DNA of 64,000 nucleotides, taken from NCBI RefSeq assembly GCF_031755915.1, contig NC_083388.1:15016501-15080500 (forward strand). The letters are read 5' to 3'. The first letter of the stretch is position 1, and each line of letters starts with the position of its first letter. The notes below the pieces were generated by a model that saw only the letters and a list, made by a program, of their open reading frames with translations, made no database searches and was not told where the DNA came from. This DNA comes from Ziziphus jujuba. Its lineage: Eukaryota; Streptophyta; Magnoliopsida; Rosales; Rhamnaceae. Made by a program: the position numbers and the translations under genes. Shown here in pieces: positions 1 through 13,458 of the stretch.

Positions 1-959
1 CACAACATACTATCATCTTTTATGAAATACCCTCAGCTACACTTCTCAACTAACCTCAACTCTCAACTACCCAAATTTCAACTTTTATAGCCAAAAATCA
101 TAATTTTCAACCCTTTTAAACATGCCCAATTGATACCATTTGCCTAACTACAACTCTTAGTTGACAAATTAACCACGATGCACAGCTAACATCTCAACTG
201 CTACTGCACTCAGCCAAACTCATGGCCCAGCTGATTTCAAAATTCAGCCAAGCTCCACCAAAATAATCGATTGACATCATTTTCCCTCACATAGTTTATC
301 TAAATATTTGTCAAAATTAAAACTCTCAAGCTTTGGCCAACTATATAGTTAACTCAACCATGATTGGCTAACCAATTGCCAATAACTTTTATTCAGCAAA
401 GCTTGTCCAAAATTGTTTGTACTCATAAAATTTAGCCAAAATATATACCACTATAACTAAGTGGCTGCCACATAATAAACTAGTACAACTTTGACCACCA
501 CAAGATGATGGCGAGGTTAATCCTCCAATTACTTCTAAGGTGCTCATGGCTAAGAAGACAGGCCTAGCTATGCCCCTCTCAGCCATGAAAATCATCTTTG
601 GAATTGCCAAGGGCTGGGGAAACCCTTGGCAATCTGTAGCATTCACAAGTTGGTTTGAAATTTCTACTCCTCAATGCTATTATTATACGATACAAAAGTG
701 TTGAAGGATAAAATGACTAATATTGGAAGATCTTTGCAATTTGATTGTTCATTTTTTGTGGACGCAATTAATGGTAGTGGCAGGTTTAGCCTTGTTCTGG
801 TACAAGAACCTCAACTAGAAGGTAGTATATAACTCCAATAAAATCATTGGCACCTCAGCTTTATCCAAGGAAGGTCTACTTTGGAATTGCTAGTTCTGAT
901 ATGGGTCAGCAAATAGAGTTGATTTGGCTTCATTTTAGGAGCAACTAGAAGATGTTATT
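1..959. other. AT-rich sequence without a recognised gene
   Basis: No convincing gene. The first 480 bases are rich in recurring CAACT and GCCAA words, suggesting decayed low-complexity or transposon sequence. From about 700 onward, short + strand stretches in shifting frames vaguely resemble the N-terminal part of a LINE endonuclease, so the LINE below may start earlier than annotated. Confidence 0.5.
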
Positions 960-979
960 CTAGATGGGAGTAAGGTTTT

Positions 980-1210
980 GGACTTATTTAAGAGACTTCA
1001 ACAATTTATTAAATTAAAGTGAGAAATCTAGGGGTAAGTTTGTAATTTCAAGGTCCAACTTTCATCTATGAAATTTCATGTTTGGAATTGGAGCCAATGA
1101 CTTGGATTTTTCTTGTAATAGTTTTACCTAGTCTAATAAGAGAGATGGTTAGGGGAACATAAGGGAAAGATTGGATAGAATTATCGCTAGTCTGGAGTGG
1201 AGAATTCTTT
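980..1210 (+). pseudogene. LINE endonuclease (APE type) C-terminal remnant
   Basis: Conceptual translation gives a degraded RDFNNLLN (family form GDFNEIL), then SEKSRG. Further on are a GANDLDFSCNSFT-like segment (family form LGFSGNKFTW) and RERLDRIIASLEW at 1161-1200 (family form KERLDRALAS-EW). These are signature segments of the endonuclease/exonuclease/phosphatase fold in plant LINE ORF2. Stops and frameshifts separate the pieces, so no active product is possible. Confidence 0.75.
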
Positions 1211-1624
1211 TACTTGAAACTAAAGTTTTCCAGTTACAAGCTTCAAGCTCAAAGCATGCTCCAATTCAACTCAATCTTTGTTTGGATCAAACTAGCTATC
1301 TTAAGCTTTTTAGATTTCTCCATATTTGGACCACAAATTCGACATGTAATGAGTTATTCGCAGAGCGTGGGAAGATATCAAGATGGATAGTAGAAGGTAT
1401 TCCATCTCTACAAAGATAACTAGAATAGCCAAAGCTCTAAAAGTTTAGAACAAGGATGTTTTAGGGTGGTGTTAGTTTAAGATCAAAGAGTTAGAGGAGC
1501 TTCGTCTCTCATTCAAAGCAAGGAGCCTATGGAGGAAAATTTAAGGGAGGAACATGAAACGCAAAAAGATCTCAAGGAATGCATGCTAAGATTGGAAGCT
1601 CTTTAAAGGCAGAAGTATAGAGAA

Positions 1625-2770
1625 TTGTCTCTAACATATGGAGACCGAAGCTTGAAATTCTTCCATGCCTCAGTCATCTCTAATAAAAGAAGAATTTTTA
1701 TCGTCGGAATTCAAGATGAATTTGGAAAATGGTTGGATAGCAAGGACGAGATAAGCAAATTCATTGTCAATAACTTTAACGACCTCTATAAAGATGAGCC
1801 GTGGTCCCTTGTTGTTGCTTGAATTATCTAATTAATTCCAATGTCTCTAGTCTTGAGAATGATGCTATCATAGTTGTGCCAACTACGTTTGAAATTATTG
1901 AAGTAAGAGTATGAACCATCTTAAAGCTCCCACCCTAGATGGGGTACCTGCATTGTTCTTTCAATATTACTAGAACATTGTAGGCAATAATGTGGTTAGA
2001 GTGGTGCAAGATGCCTTCAGGACATGTAAAATTCCAAAGTCTATTAATACAACCTTTTTAGTGTTGATTTCGAAAGTGAAACAAATTGTAAAATTTATCC
2101 ATGTTTGTCAAATTAGCCTCTGCAATACAGTACTCTAGGTGATTTCAAAATTACTAGCTTACAAAATCATACCTCTACTTGGTAAGTTGGTATCCCCTCA
2201 CCAAACAGCTTTTGGTCTTGGAAGATGGATTGATGAAAACTCTGTTTTGGTCAATGAAGTGATCCATACTATAAGGAGAAGAGGACCAATTGTCTAGTTG
2301 GTATCAAGTTGGACATGATGAAACCTTCTAATAGGGTTGATTGAAAGGTTTTGTGGGATGCTTTGCTTGCTAACGTATTCTCTTCCAAAGTGGTTAGTTT
2401 GATTTCAGAGTGTGTTTGGGCGGATTCCGTCGCTGTTCTTCTTAATGGCAGCTCTTGTGGGTCTATTAAAAGGGAAAAAGGTATTCACCAAGGCGATCCC
2501 TTTTCCCCTTATCTATTTATTCTTTTTTTTTTTTAAGTTACTTTATAAGTGATATTCACCAAGGCAATTCCCTTTTCCCCTATCTATTCATTCTTTTTTC
2601 TAAGTTGCTACCTTGAATGCTCATTAATTTGGAAAGATAAGGTAAAATTCATGGCATAAATATAGGATGGTCAAGCCTAGCTATTTCTCATCTTCATTTT
2701 GTCAATGATATTATGCTCTTCTATCGTGCAAATAGAGAGAATGTTACAAACCTTGTTTCCTGATCAAGGT
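1625..2770 (+). pseudogene. LINE reverse transcriptase remnant
   Basis: 1625-1800 encodes LTYGDRSLKFFHASVISNKR, matching the GDRNTKFFH segment upstream of plant LINE RT. Pieces at 1900-2540 carry APTLDGVPALFFQ (family APGPDG-P--FF), a SPHQTAFGLGR-like block (family S--QsAFi-GR) and GIHQGDPFSPYLFIL (family G-rQGDPLSPyLF), the last in an ORF from 2351. At 2691-2730 the polymerase site reads HFVNDIMLF, where the family has F-ADD. The first catalytic aspartate is therefore replaced by asparagine, consistent with G-to-A decay. A 2510-2600 stretch partly repeats itself (GATATTCACCAAGGCRAT twice). Inactive. Confidence 0.85.
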
Positions 2771-3467
2771 ATTGCAAGTGGACTTATCAGATGACCAACC
2801 ATAGTAAATCCAGCTGCTTCTTCCTTAAATACGTGAGAGGTTCTTTGAAAGCTTAAATTAAGAGTCTTTTAAAAATGAAAGAATTATTCAGGGATGCGAA
2901 ATTCTTAGGAAACCGATGCTTATGAGGAACTCCAAAATAGTGTGGAGACAAGGCTCCAATGTTGGCAATCGAAGCTTTTAACCTAAGTGAAAAGATATAT
3001 GTTAATCAAAACATTACCTCAACTATTCTTATTCTTGCTCACTACTGACAGGTTGGTGTCATAGAGTAGAGAGGTTTGCCAAATCCTTTTTATGGAAGGG
3101 CAATTTGAAAGACCGTTTCTGGCATCCTGTTTCTAGGAAGAAGGTATGTAAGTCAAAAAACTGTGGTGAATTGGGTTTAAGGAGGTTAGAAGATATGAAC
3201 AAGGCTTTCCTTGCTAAGTTAGGGTGGTTTTTAGCTGTGGAAGAAGATTGTCTTTGGGTTAGGGCATTAAAGGCGAAATACTTTCCCTCTTCCTCCTTTC
3301 TAAATTACAGGAAAAGTAAAGGTTATTCTGGATTTTAGAGTGATATCTTTGGTACAAAATCTACCATTTATAAAGGTGTTTACTTTAGAGTATGTCATGG
3401 ATTTTGGAAGACCCGTGCAATCTTGCTGTTTTCAAACTAAGACCAAAGTAGAAGGGCTATAGTGGTA

Positions 3468-4160
3468 TAGGATGTGACAACCAGTGTGGGCGAGTGCAAG
3501 GTACTAGTAAGCTACCTAATATACAATCACATATCATTCGGGTGTAAATTAAAGGATGATTCAAATATAATGATAGTAACTTTCATAATACCAAGGGTTT
3601 TTTCAAAATAGTTAGCTTTAACGTTCAAAAGAACTCTAAAGTTAAGTGTGCTTATGCAAGAATAGTTCAAGAATGAATGACCTTCTGGAAGCTCTGAACA
3701 AAAAATTTCATACCAAATGTGATAGCTAAATTAGGGATAATATTGAAAGAGAGTTACAAATCCACCAGTGGAGGATAGGTATTACAAATAGTATCAACAC
3801 TTGTACCCGATCGAAAATGTATAAGTGAAGATGTTGGACCGCAAAGGCATGGATTATGACAATCAATATGGATGGGTATGGAAGACTAGCAAGCTACTTG
3901 GTGTTCAATCCCACATCGTTCGAGTGTAGATCAAGGAATGGTTCAAATGTAATGATAGTTACTTTTACAACTTCGAGATCTTTTTAGAGTGGGTGGATTC
4001 ATAATTCAATAGAACTTTGAAGTTTTATGTACTCAGGCAAGAGTAGTCCAGTGATGAATAACTTTTTAGGAAGCTCTAAACAAAAAAACTCATACGGACT
4101 ATGATGCCTAAATTGGAAACAATATCGATAGAGAATTATAAGTCCATAAGTGTAGGTAGA
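3468..4160 (+). repeat. Tandemly duplicated ~385-bp insert inside the LINE
   Basis: Copy 1 (about 3472-3855) and copy 2 (about 3857-4160) are diverged direct repeats. Both start near TGACAAYCARTRTGG and contain CAATCMCAYATCRTTCG, ATTCAAATRTAATGATAGT, ATAGTTCAAG/GTAGTCCAG and GGAAGCTCTRAACAAAAAA. LINE-like coding resumes after about 4160 (GKWNEPFLV), so this is an insertion and not LINE sequence. It could be an LTR pair or dimer of a small TRIM-like element, or a satellite-like dimer. It has no coding content. Confidence 0.65.
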
Positions 4161-4169
4161 GTATTATAT

Positions 4170-5260
4170 GGGATGGTTAATTTGTTATTGTTGAATGATG
4201 GTAAGTGGAATGAGCCTTTTCTAGTAGTCATTTTTTTATCAAGACTCTTCATCAAAAGATTGTTTTGGACCTTTAGGTCCTTAAGGGTCAAACCAATTAG
4301 CTAGGTTGTAAAAGTGGAAATTTTAGTGTAAAATTATTTTGCATGCTCGAGAATGGCCATGAGTGGAGCTCAAACAGTTGGTGGAATTTTTTTTGGTCTA
4401 GTAAAGTACATAAAAGGTTAAAATTCTTTCTCTCGCATCTCTCTAGTTCAGGGCTTCCTTTGAAAGCTAGTTTAGCTAACAAGGGATTGGATGGGGTTAT
4501 TGAAGGTAAGTTACACCTATTTTTCCATTGTAAAGCAGTGAGAGCTGTCTGGTTCACTGCCCTTTAAAATAAAAGGTGGTTTAGTTTAATCCAGAGCTTG
4601 TTGATGGATATGTTGGCTATTATTCGAAACTCGGTTGGCAAGCTTCCTGTTTCACCACAAGATGTTGACAACTTCTTTCTTTCTTCATCTTTAACCTTGA
4701 ACTCATTTTGGAAGTTTAGGAATAATAATGCTTTTTGTAACAGTTGTTTTTCTTTGATTGATGCTTGTAATTCCCTTTTCAAGAGGTACAGGAAGTTTGT
4801 TTGCCTTTCCCATCCCGAAGGCCACCTTGCCAGTTTTAGTCAAGAGGTTTCATCTTCTTGGATGCCTCCTGACATGGCTTTTGTGAAGCTAAATTCAGAT
4901 GTGGCTGTTAAAAATGGTAGAGCATTTTATGGTATTATAGCTAGGATCATGAAGGTGCAGTTATCAAATTCTCTTTAAGGAGGTTGACATTGGCATCCCT
5001 GAGGTAGCAAAGCTTTTTACTATTTATTAAACTCTGGTACAGACAAAGGATGAAGGGTGGAAATTCATTATCTACAAAACCGATGCCCAAGTTGTAGTTG
5101 ATAACCTGAACTTGGAGGGAGATTCTGCTTTGCACTGGTTACCGTGGCCTTATTATTTGATATTATGCTTATTTTAAGTTCCTTCATTTTGGTTTCTTTT
5201 GTATAGGTCCCTAGGACTGCAAACCATCTTACTCATACTTTATGTTGATGGGCTATAAAT
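4170..5260 (+). pseudogene. LINE zf-RVT and RNase H remnant
   Basis: 4170-4304 gives DGKWNEPFLVVIF, typical of the region just before zf-RVT. 4343-4567 gives WWNFFWSSKVHKRLKFFL, matching the zf-RVT core (W--lW--k-P-K---FlW). 4863-4970 gives MPPDMAFVKLNSDVAVKNG (family pP--g--KlN-DgA---g), the start of the RNase H fold. Further on, in another frame, comes KTDAQVVVDNLN at 5078-5112 (family ESDaq-vvd-l). The C-terminal plant LINE RNase H domain was therefore present but is frameshifted. Confidence 0.8.
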
Positions 5261-6208
5261 GATTATATAGAGGGAGTTATACCCTTTAATACTATAAGCA
5301 ATTCTTTTGTTGTAATTATGGATCAGAAGAGAGGCCACTATGCTAGCTCCTGATCTTATGGCAAGCTTTCTCCTTTCAAGGCTTGTTTGTTCTCTTTTGA
5401 TTTATAAAATTCCCCTTATTCAACCCAAAAAAAAAAGACTAAGAAAATTTGTCTGGCAGCACAATCAACAATATAGCCAACTTATCATATATTTTTATTG
5501 TTCGGCTTCTATTCCAAATGAACAAACAAAAATTTATTTTCCAGCTGGCTTGTTTATTCCATGACACATGGTATAGTACAAAACTACCAAATAGTACATG
5601 TATATTTTTCTAGCTAAACCCAACCTGTTTTTTTTTTATATTATTATTATTATAACAAATTTCTTATTGAAAAGTAAGGTGGATGCATCACAAATTATGA
5701 CCTTATAAATGTGGATATAAGGGATAAACAATCTCAACTAACCTCACTTAACAGGTAACCTGCTTCTTATTCCTATTATTCTTTCTAAAATATCATGCAA
5801 ACAACAAAAAGCGATCCAATCGGCTATTGATTTACTACGTTACTCACCGACTTAATCTTCTTTCTTTTCTTTTTTTTTTAGGGGGGGTGAGAACTCACCT
5901 ATTGAATCTTGAAAAAAAATAGAAAGCTTATGAAACTGAATATACATCCTGTGGAATTAATATCTAATAGCAAAAATCTTATTCACATAAGAAAAAAAAA
6001 AATCAATGGTTAAAATCTTCATCTGGATTAAAAAAATTTGAATATAAAGGTAATTTACCTTGTCATCCTATAATATCCAAACATAAAATGCAATGTATAT
6101 CTGATGATCTGTACCCAATGATCAATAATCATGTATAACATTAAAATAGAACATATGAACTCTATTATATATTTATTAAATGTTTGATTATGAATGATTT
6201 GAAATGGT

Positions 6209-6304
6209 TGTATATTAGTTTTTATTGTTATAGGAGATGCTCTTGTATTTTATAACTTTGTATTAGTTTTTATTGTCATAGGAGTTGCTATTGTATAATA
6301 TATC
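6209..6304. repeat. Short tandem duplication (~47 bp period)
   Basis: TATTAGTTTTTATTGTTATA followed by GGAGATGCTCTTGTA near 6214 recurs near 6261 as TATTAGTTTTTATTGTCATA followed by GGAGTTGCTATTGTA. A simple local duplication. Confidence 0.75.
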
Positions 6305-6633
6305 TTTATCTTTTAATATAACCATATAGATTTTTATTTTTGAGTTTGAATATGTTTGTGTGTATATATATATATATATATATATGTGAAATATTCTCAT
6401 ATAGGAACTATCAACTTTTTTTTTTAGGAGACACTCTAATGTGTATATTGAATATGGGACCAACATTTAAATATTTATTCTCAAGATTCATTTTCTCATA
6501 TTACCTTTTTTGTATTACAAAATAATTTTTTTTTTTTTAAATTAACATGTAAAAAAAAGTAGATTCGTTAATATGGATTCTATTTATTTTCAAATCATCA
6601 TGTCTCCCATAATAGTTTTAGAAAATTAGTTCT

Positions 6634-6636
<3 letters not shown>

Positions 6637-6717
<81 letters not shown>
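6637..6717. repeat. Long (AT)n microsatellite
   Basis: An essentially uninterrupted AT dinucleotide run of about 70 bases, followed by GTATATATATA. Likely a polymorphic and assembly-sensitive site. Confidence 0.95.
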
Positions 6718-9700
6718 ATTTTGTTGTTGAGAGGATCAAGTTCACTTCTAAAGGTGAGAAATGACGAACATCATTTTAGAAGGGTCAGTTTTTTTTCAAA
6801 GCGGACACTCCTTTACGAAACATGCCTATATAGTGAACTTATACACGCCGGCATAAAACTGACACTATAATATTTAGTTTGCATACTTTTTATTTTCTAC
6901 TAAGAATGTAGTTTTGTATGTCTAATATTTATAAAAAAAATAAAAAAAGCTATATGTCTAATACAAAGGAGATAATCTATGACAAAATCATCTCTGAGTT
7001 TAAATTTCTATTTCTTAAATTATTAAAAAAACTCATTGAAAATAAATAGTTCACCACAAATTCTCTATGGGTAAAGAAATATAAATAATGGGATTTTGAA
7101 CAATTGAAAAACTATCAATTCCTTAAAATAAATAAAATAAAATAAAATAAAAGCTACCTATTAAATGGTGACATAAAGGTTTCAGCCCGTATAGATGTTT
7201 CTTTTCCATCTTTATACAACACGGTTGAGGGGCAACTGTTTTATCAGCATTGAAGTTATTCCTTTGGAAATTATTAAATTAACAATGTTATAATCGGAGA
7301 TCATGGATTAAAAAATTGAAAAAATCAATAAAATTTTGCTACAATTTCCATATTTTTTGAAAGGTAGGTAGAAAATTTTGGTTTTAAATGAAAACGGATA
7401 AAATTTTAGAAATTTCTACCAAAATTTTCAATATTTTCACAAAATCTCTATAGAAATTTCTATCAAATATCTATATCAATTCTTTCACGATTTTTCATAA
7501 TATCCAGAATTTTCATGAAAATTTTCGTAAAATTTTCAAAATTTTTATAAAAATTTCTATTAAGTTTAATTTTTTTAAAAAAATAAAAAATTAATAAATA
7601 TTATTAATATTTAACTAATCTACTTACCCATTATTTTTTTTTACTATAATAAATTTAATATTTCTATAAATATTGTAAAGTCGACATAAATTATAATATA
7701 AACAAGAATACAAATATGCATATAAAATAAATGATAAATATTATGAAAATATGCAAAGAATATATTCTCTACAAATATAGTTAAATGAATTGATGGAATG
7801 TCAATGGATGTTTATAGAATGTCGTCATATAATAATTCGTAGATACTATTTCAAACTCAATTATTAAAAAATAATAATTTTACATGCAGTCAATCAATAT
7901 CATATATGATTGTCAACAAGAACAATCATATTTAATACAAAAGCCATATGGTTAGCATGTTAACAATTACATGCAAAATTATTAAAAAGATATGACTTTT
8001 AATATTTACTTTTTATATTTTACATCTCAAAATAAGGATGGTAAAGAGATCAATAATGTTAGACTAATTAGGACTTTTATGTGGTATTTAAATAATATTT
8101 TATAAAATATAATATAATTATAATAGTTGTTTTATATATCTTAATTAATAAATATATTTATTAAATATATATTTTGCATTTTTTTATTGATGATTATATA
8201 TAAATATAATGAAATTAATTTACTAAGAAAAATATAAAATCCATTTAATATTTTTGTAAATTTTTATAGTCAATTTTGATAATTAATTGATTAAATAAAC
8301 TAATCTTAAAATTTAAATAAAATTTTTTATTTTTTAAAATAAATTTATATCAATTTCTATCAATTTTTTTTTATAAATTTGTATGATAATTTTTGATATT
8401 TTCACATATATTTTTTCGCATTTTAAATCTCTAATATTTATGTAAATATTAATTTTTTTAAACCTTACCCAAGATTAACATCAAACAAACAAAAAAGATA
8501 AATGAAAATAAAGCAAAACAAACAAACAAGAAAAATGAAAAGAAAATTTCCAACTCGAGATTCTGGTGTTTGGGGTTTGGCCCATTTTGGTTTGAGCTGT
8601 CTTCATTTTTATATAACTTAGAAAATCATTTTCTTTGTTGTGTCTGTCTGTTTGTTAGTTGATTTTTTAAAATAAATAACAAAAAAATAAATTAAAGAAG
8701 ATGTCCCTTTTTACTGAATGAACAATTCAATCCTACCAATTACCCATGCCCACTTCCAAATTTCAACATCAAGTTTGCCAAATCTAACCGTCAACATGAA
8801 GTGTCTGCCATGATTAACTTTTCTTCTCATGTTCTAATCAAATTCAAACCACATGTCTTGTTTTTTTAATTTTTTATTTCCAATTTTAAAAATTTAGATG
8901 CGAACTTTAACTTCATTTCTAAAATCTTAATGTGCACTCATGCTCAGAGTGATTGATGATGTTGAACTGCATCTTTTAAATTCTTAATTTGATCGAATTT
9001 TTTTTTAAAATAAAATGGTAGACTTTCATCAAAACACCAAATAGGAAGGCAAAACAAGAATTTTACATATATTAAAAAGTATACCAGATAATATAGTATT
9101 ATTTTATTAATTTTAGATATTTAATTACATTTATTTTTAAAAAGTTCATTCTTTAATAATAAGTTATATATATATATATATTTATCGACTAATAAAATAA
9201 TAATATATTATTTTTATCATATCATTTCATAATCTATTTGATAAAAAAGTATTATTAACTGAGTACGGTATATAAGTTCCTCTTCCGGGCCAAAAAAAAA
9301 TCAGAATTCAGAACTAAAAGTTACAACTTGTTGAGCAATTTTATGTCCAACCCGTTTTAATTCTCTGTTTGTGTATGAAACCTTATAACCACTATAAGCC
9401 GTTAACAAGAGTTTCAGCTCAGTTAAGTTGATGAATTTTTCTGAAGGTTCTATATTTATATATTTATTTATTTGGTTAAATTTTTTATGTGTTTATTGTA
9501 ATTTGAAACGTAGCCTTCGATATAATAACATTTGTTGTACTGATGTTTTAATTAGGGACTTAGCCCAATGTTTTTGAAAAATATAAATGAGTCTTTGGAT
9601 CAAGAAGATGGGAGGACAAAGGCACGGGGAGGACGTGCCCCGTTCAACTTTTTGTTACTTTTTTTTTTTTTTTATATATATATATTTTTTTGTAAACTTA

Positions 9701-12700
9701 CTTTTACGCCCCTATATTAATAATAAATATGCCCCTAATATTTCCTTCCAACATGTCTGATTTTGTATTTTAATAAGTATGTCTTTTATATAGATTTTTC
9801 TATTAGAAATTGATTATTTTAACCCAATCTTCTAGTTTTAAATTGATTTTAAAATTAAAATTGAAAAATATTGCGTAATTGATTTGTTTAAATTTCTCTA
9901 ATCTAAACTGTTCATATAATATTTTAGCTTGATACGATAATTTCTAATTGTAGTAAACATATTTAATAACTAATCGTTTTTTAAGTTTTTTGAGTTGACT
10001 AATTACTAACAAAATTATTTGTTTTTGTATGAATTTTGTTTGAATTATAAATATCTTAGTTTTAATAGATTTTATACTACAATTAATTTAACCTATAGTT
10101 TTTATTATATCATTTGAAAATATTAATATTATTTGATTAAAAATATCTCAAAAATGAAAATCAACATGAAAATACCTCCAAAATAAATATTTTTTTATTA
10201 ATTACTTCATAAATCTTATGAATTAATTTTTATGTTCTATTATTATATTAATAAATTTACTTTTTTCCAAACAAATTAGCTAATGGTGCCTCCTAGAAAA
10301 AAGTGGTGGATCCTAATTTGTGTTTTATATTTATAGTCATTGGACATGTTAATAATCAATGTTTCAATGTAATAATGATATTATTATGATGGCGCTATAG
10401 GCAATTATTAATTAACAAAATGTTAGTTATCTACTTAAAAAAAAATCAAAAACAAAATAAAATGTTAGTATATAGTATAACAATTTTTTTCTCCTTGGTT
10501 AAGAGCCCATGCTATAATAAGCTCAAACATGTGTTTTCTTTTTTTTTTTTTTTTCCCTGGTAAAATTATGACCCTTTATTTTGCTATTTTTTCAATATTG
10601 TATCCTTATTATGAAAAATATCAATACAAATCTTTTACATTTCACCTTTATTTTAGCATAGAATTTAACTCATTTACTCTTTATTTAATTAAATTTCTTT
10701 ACCTGTTTTTAAAAATGAGGAATAATGAAAATAATGAATGAAAATAATATCAAACCTCATAATTAATATTTTTTAAGAAAAAATAAATAGTTTCAATTAT
10801 ATTAAATGTTAATAAGCTTAACTCTTGAAGTTGTATTTAAGTATCTGAGACCATCATGATTATTATATAAAACTTGTTACTCTTTTTTTAATAAATTGGG
10901 GAGAAGAATTTTAAAATCGGTACTTTAAAGATTTAGTAATTTTAAAAGAAGTATGTATATGTGTTTGTGTGTGTGTGTTTGTTTTTTGGTTCTATTTTGT
11001 TTCTTTTTTTTAATTTATTAGAAACAAAATAAAAAATAACTATAGAAGTGAAAAAAAAAAGGTTAAAGGAAAAATAAATAAGTCAAATTTTAACTTGAGA
11101 GTTTAAAAAAATGATGTTACATTAAAACAAAAGGGATTATATTGATATTTTTATAATAAAAATGTAGTATCGAAAAAAACAAAAAAAAAGGCAAATTAGG
11201 GGTGCTATAATAATATTTATCCTTTTTTTTAATCTATATAAGTTTGTGATAAATTATAAGAAAAACATATTTAGAAGTAATGATGTGGGAAAATTCCAAC
11301 AAAAATGTTGAAGAAATCACTTAGCTTTTTTTTTTCATAATCCATCCTATCATGGGCTCCAAAGTCTAAGAGAAAGAATTATATAATATAGATAGTGTTC
11401 TACAAGATTTGACAAATCATCATAGCTTTTAATTTTTCTTATCCAATGATGAATATATGTTTATCTTTAATAAAATAGTTATTAAAAGTAATTAGTCTTT
11501 GAAAATTATAATAGATTAAAAATAAAATAGTTTTCAATCGTTGGATGATCCTCATCTCATCCAATGGTTATGGTGATTTATCAAAAATGTTTGTCAAATT
11601 CTTTTATATTGGAAAGATACCGTAATATATGTATATAGGACTGTTAATGTGAACGAAATTGGACGCCAGATGATAAGCGACAGCTATCTGTAACTGTTAA
11701 ATATACACATCCTGCACAATTTAATAACTGTAAATGGTTATCCTCCATCAAATAATGAATGATTTTACTATAATAATATTTTTGTGTGCATATATATCAT
11801 ACAATTTTTTAATTGGTATACAATATATTACAGCAAAAAGAACAAAATGTTAGTGCAACTTTGTTATACTGTAAAGTACAAATCAAATACAAGCTCTTTT
11901 CTTTTAGAATAAAAAATAAATACAAACCCATAATAAATAACTTTGTACATTTACAATAAAACTTCTAAAATTTTGAAATGTATATGCTATTCATAAAACT
12001 TTCAAAAAGATTATTAATGATGTTTGACAGCATATAAAGCAATTTTAACTTATTTCCAATATTCAAAACAAAAATTTGTTCAATGAATATAATTTAGTTT
12101 TGCATTTAAAATCGTATAATTAACTAATTTTTAATACGTATTCTTTTTCTTTCTTTTTTTTTCCTTAGAAAAATTTTTAATACGTGATCAATCAGACTTA
12201 TCTTTATACTTTTATATATATTTTTGGACAAAATTAATACGTTGATCATCCTTGATTTTTAAAAAATATTACAATGATCCAATTGAAAAATTATTACACT
12301 CACCTCCTTTTTAACATCATTCTCTAACATTAAATTTTTATGTATCTTGAATGGAAAAGGGCCGGTTTGGCTCCATCTTTTAATTCAAACAGATCTTAAT
12401 TTATTTCAAAAAAAAAAAAACCAAAAAAACTAACAACAATTTTTGTCTATTGTACATTACCATTTAACCAAAATTTGTCCTTCATTAAAAAAAAAATAAA
12501 TTTATATATAGACCCCTAGATTCTGCTAATACTATAAAGATATTTCCTATAATAAAAAAAATGCTTCAAAAAAATTAATTTATCCTAATTTCCCTTTTAA
12601 AAAATAAAATTACAATATTAGTTTAAAACGATATCCATAAATTATGAATTATAGAATAATTAAATAGGTATTTTTTAACTAAAATAAAGGTTTTGAAAGA

Positions 12701-13059
12701 AAAATAAAAAGGCTAAAATAAGAAAATATAATATTGAATAAAAATATTTTGTTATTTTAATTAATTCAACATAATAAGAACTTTTTGACATTTAAGGATG
12801 TTAAGTTGCTTTATTAAAAAAAAAAAAAAAAGTATTTGGTTGACTAAGCGAAGAGAAGCAAGTCTTACAACTTACTACCACCCAAAGCCAAATTTCGGTA
12901 AAAAAATGCAAAGCAATGAAGACTATAGATAAATTCACTGATTATTTATATTAAATGTTAAATTGTAAAATCGTATCATCTTTTTTTTCATCAAAAAGAG
13001 TGCTAAACGCTTTCACCAACCCAAAAAAAAAAAAAAGAAAAAAAAAGGGGGCTAAATGT

Positions 13060-13119
13060 ACAAAGAAACTAAACCACAATATACAGGAATACATAGTAGC
13101 AACAAAACCACCTCTAGGG
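13060..13119 (-). pseudogene. Left flank of a second LINE RNase H remnant
   Basis: On the - strand this segment seems to continue the LINE RNase H tail found at 18075-18620, after removal of the Ty3 element and one TSD copy. The evidence is its position directly across the insertion from that remnant. The protein similarity of this short piece alone is weak. Confidence 0.35.
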
Positions 13120-13124
13120 TCATG

Positions 13125-13442
13125 TGTTAGGAGTGAATTTGGGATTGGTAGACAGATGACAGGAAAGAAGAAGAGTTTGGGATTGTACTATTATGCATGC
13201 CATTTATTGATTCAAATAACACTTAAATGCAAGAATTGGAACAAACTTGACACAAAACTAGGAAACAATAACGTACTACTTCACCTCTCTGGATGGCAAA
13301 CGACCAGGAAACAAAAATAACAACTAAATAAGACTAAATCTAATTAAGACCAAGTCTAAGGCAAGTCTAAGACTAAGTCCATTAAGTCATCCCTTGGTCC
13401 TCTGCATGGCCCTGCATCGCCCATGCATGCATGCCCATAACA
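13125..13442 (-). repeat. 3' LTR of the chromovirus
   Basis: 318 bp, ending TG...CA on the + strand view, about 92-93% identical by eye to the copy at 17760-18069. Its outer edge abuts TSD TCATG. Confidence 0.95.
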
Positions 13443-13458
13443 ATTCCCACCCCTTAAG
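13443..13458 (-). other. Polypurine tract
   Basis: Reads CTTAAGGGGTGGGAAT on the - strand, directly upstream of the 3' LTR, where plus-strand DNA priming occurs. Confidence 0.85.

Larger units (their letters stand above)
960..5436 (+). mobile_element. Decayed plant L1-type LINE (non-LTR retrotransposon)
   Basis: The + strand shows LINE domains in the correct order: APE-type endonuclease C-terminus (about 980-1200), the segment before RT (1625-1800), reverse transcriptase (about 1900-2770), a zf-RVT-like region (4343-4567) and an RNase H tail (4863-5260). It ends with a run of ten A at 5427-5436, as expected of LINE 3' ends. The frames are broken by many stops and shifts, so the element is long dead. 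The 5' end is unclear because of truncation or decay, and no target-site duplication could be identified. An unrelated tandem repeat interrupts it at about 3468-4160. Confidence 0.85.
5437..13119. other. AT-rich intergenic region, no gene
   Basis: Nearly 7.7 kb of very AT-rich sequence with only short chance ORFs. It contains (AT)n tracts (6363-6384, 6637-6705, 9167-9182), many poly(A)/poly(T) runs, and a stretch at about 7300-8420 of recurring AAATTTTC/GAAAATTT words that may be an eroded MITE. No domain, RNA gene or promoter could be supported. Confidence 0.6.

Noticed and set aside
12955..13320. 121-codon + strand ORF
   Set aside because: Runs through a poly(A)-encoded lysine tract and into the LTR of the chromovirus; no protein-like features.
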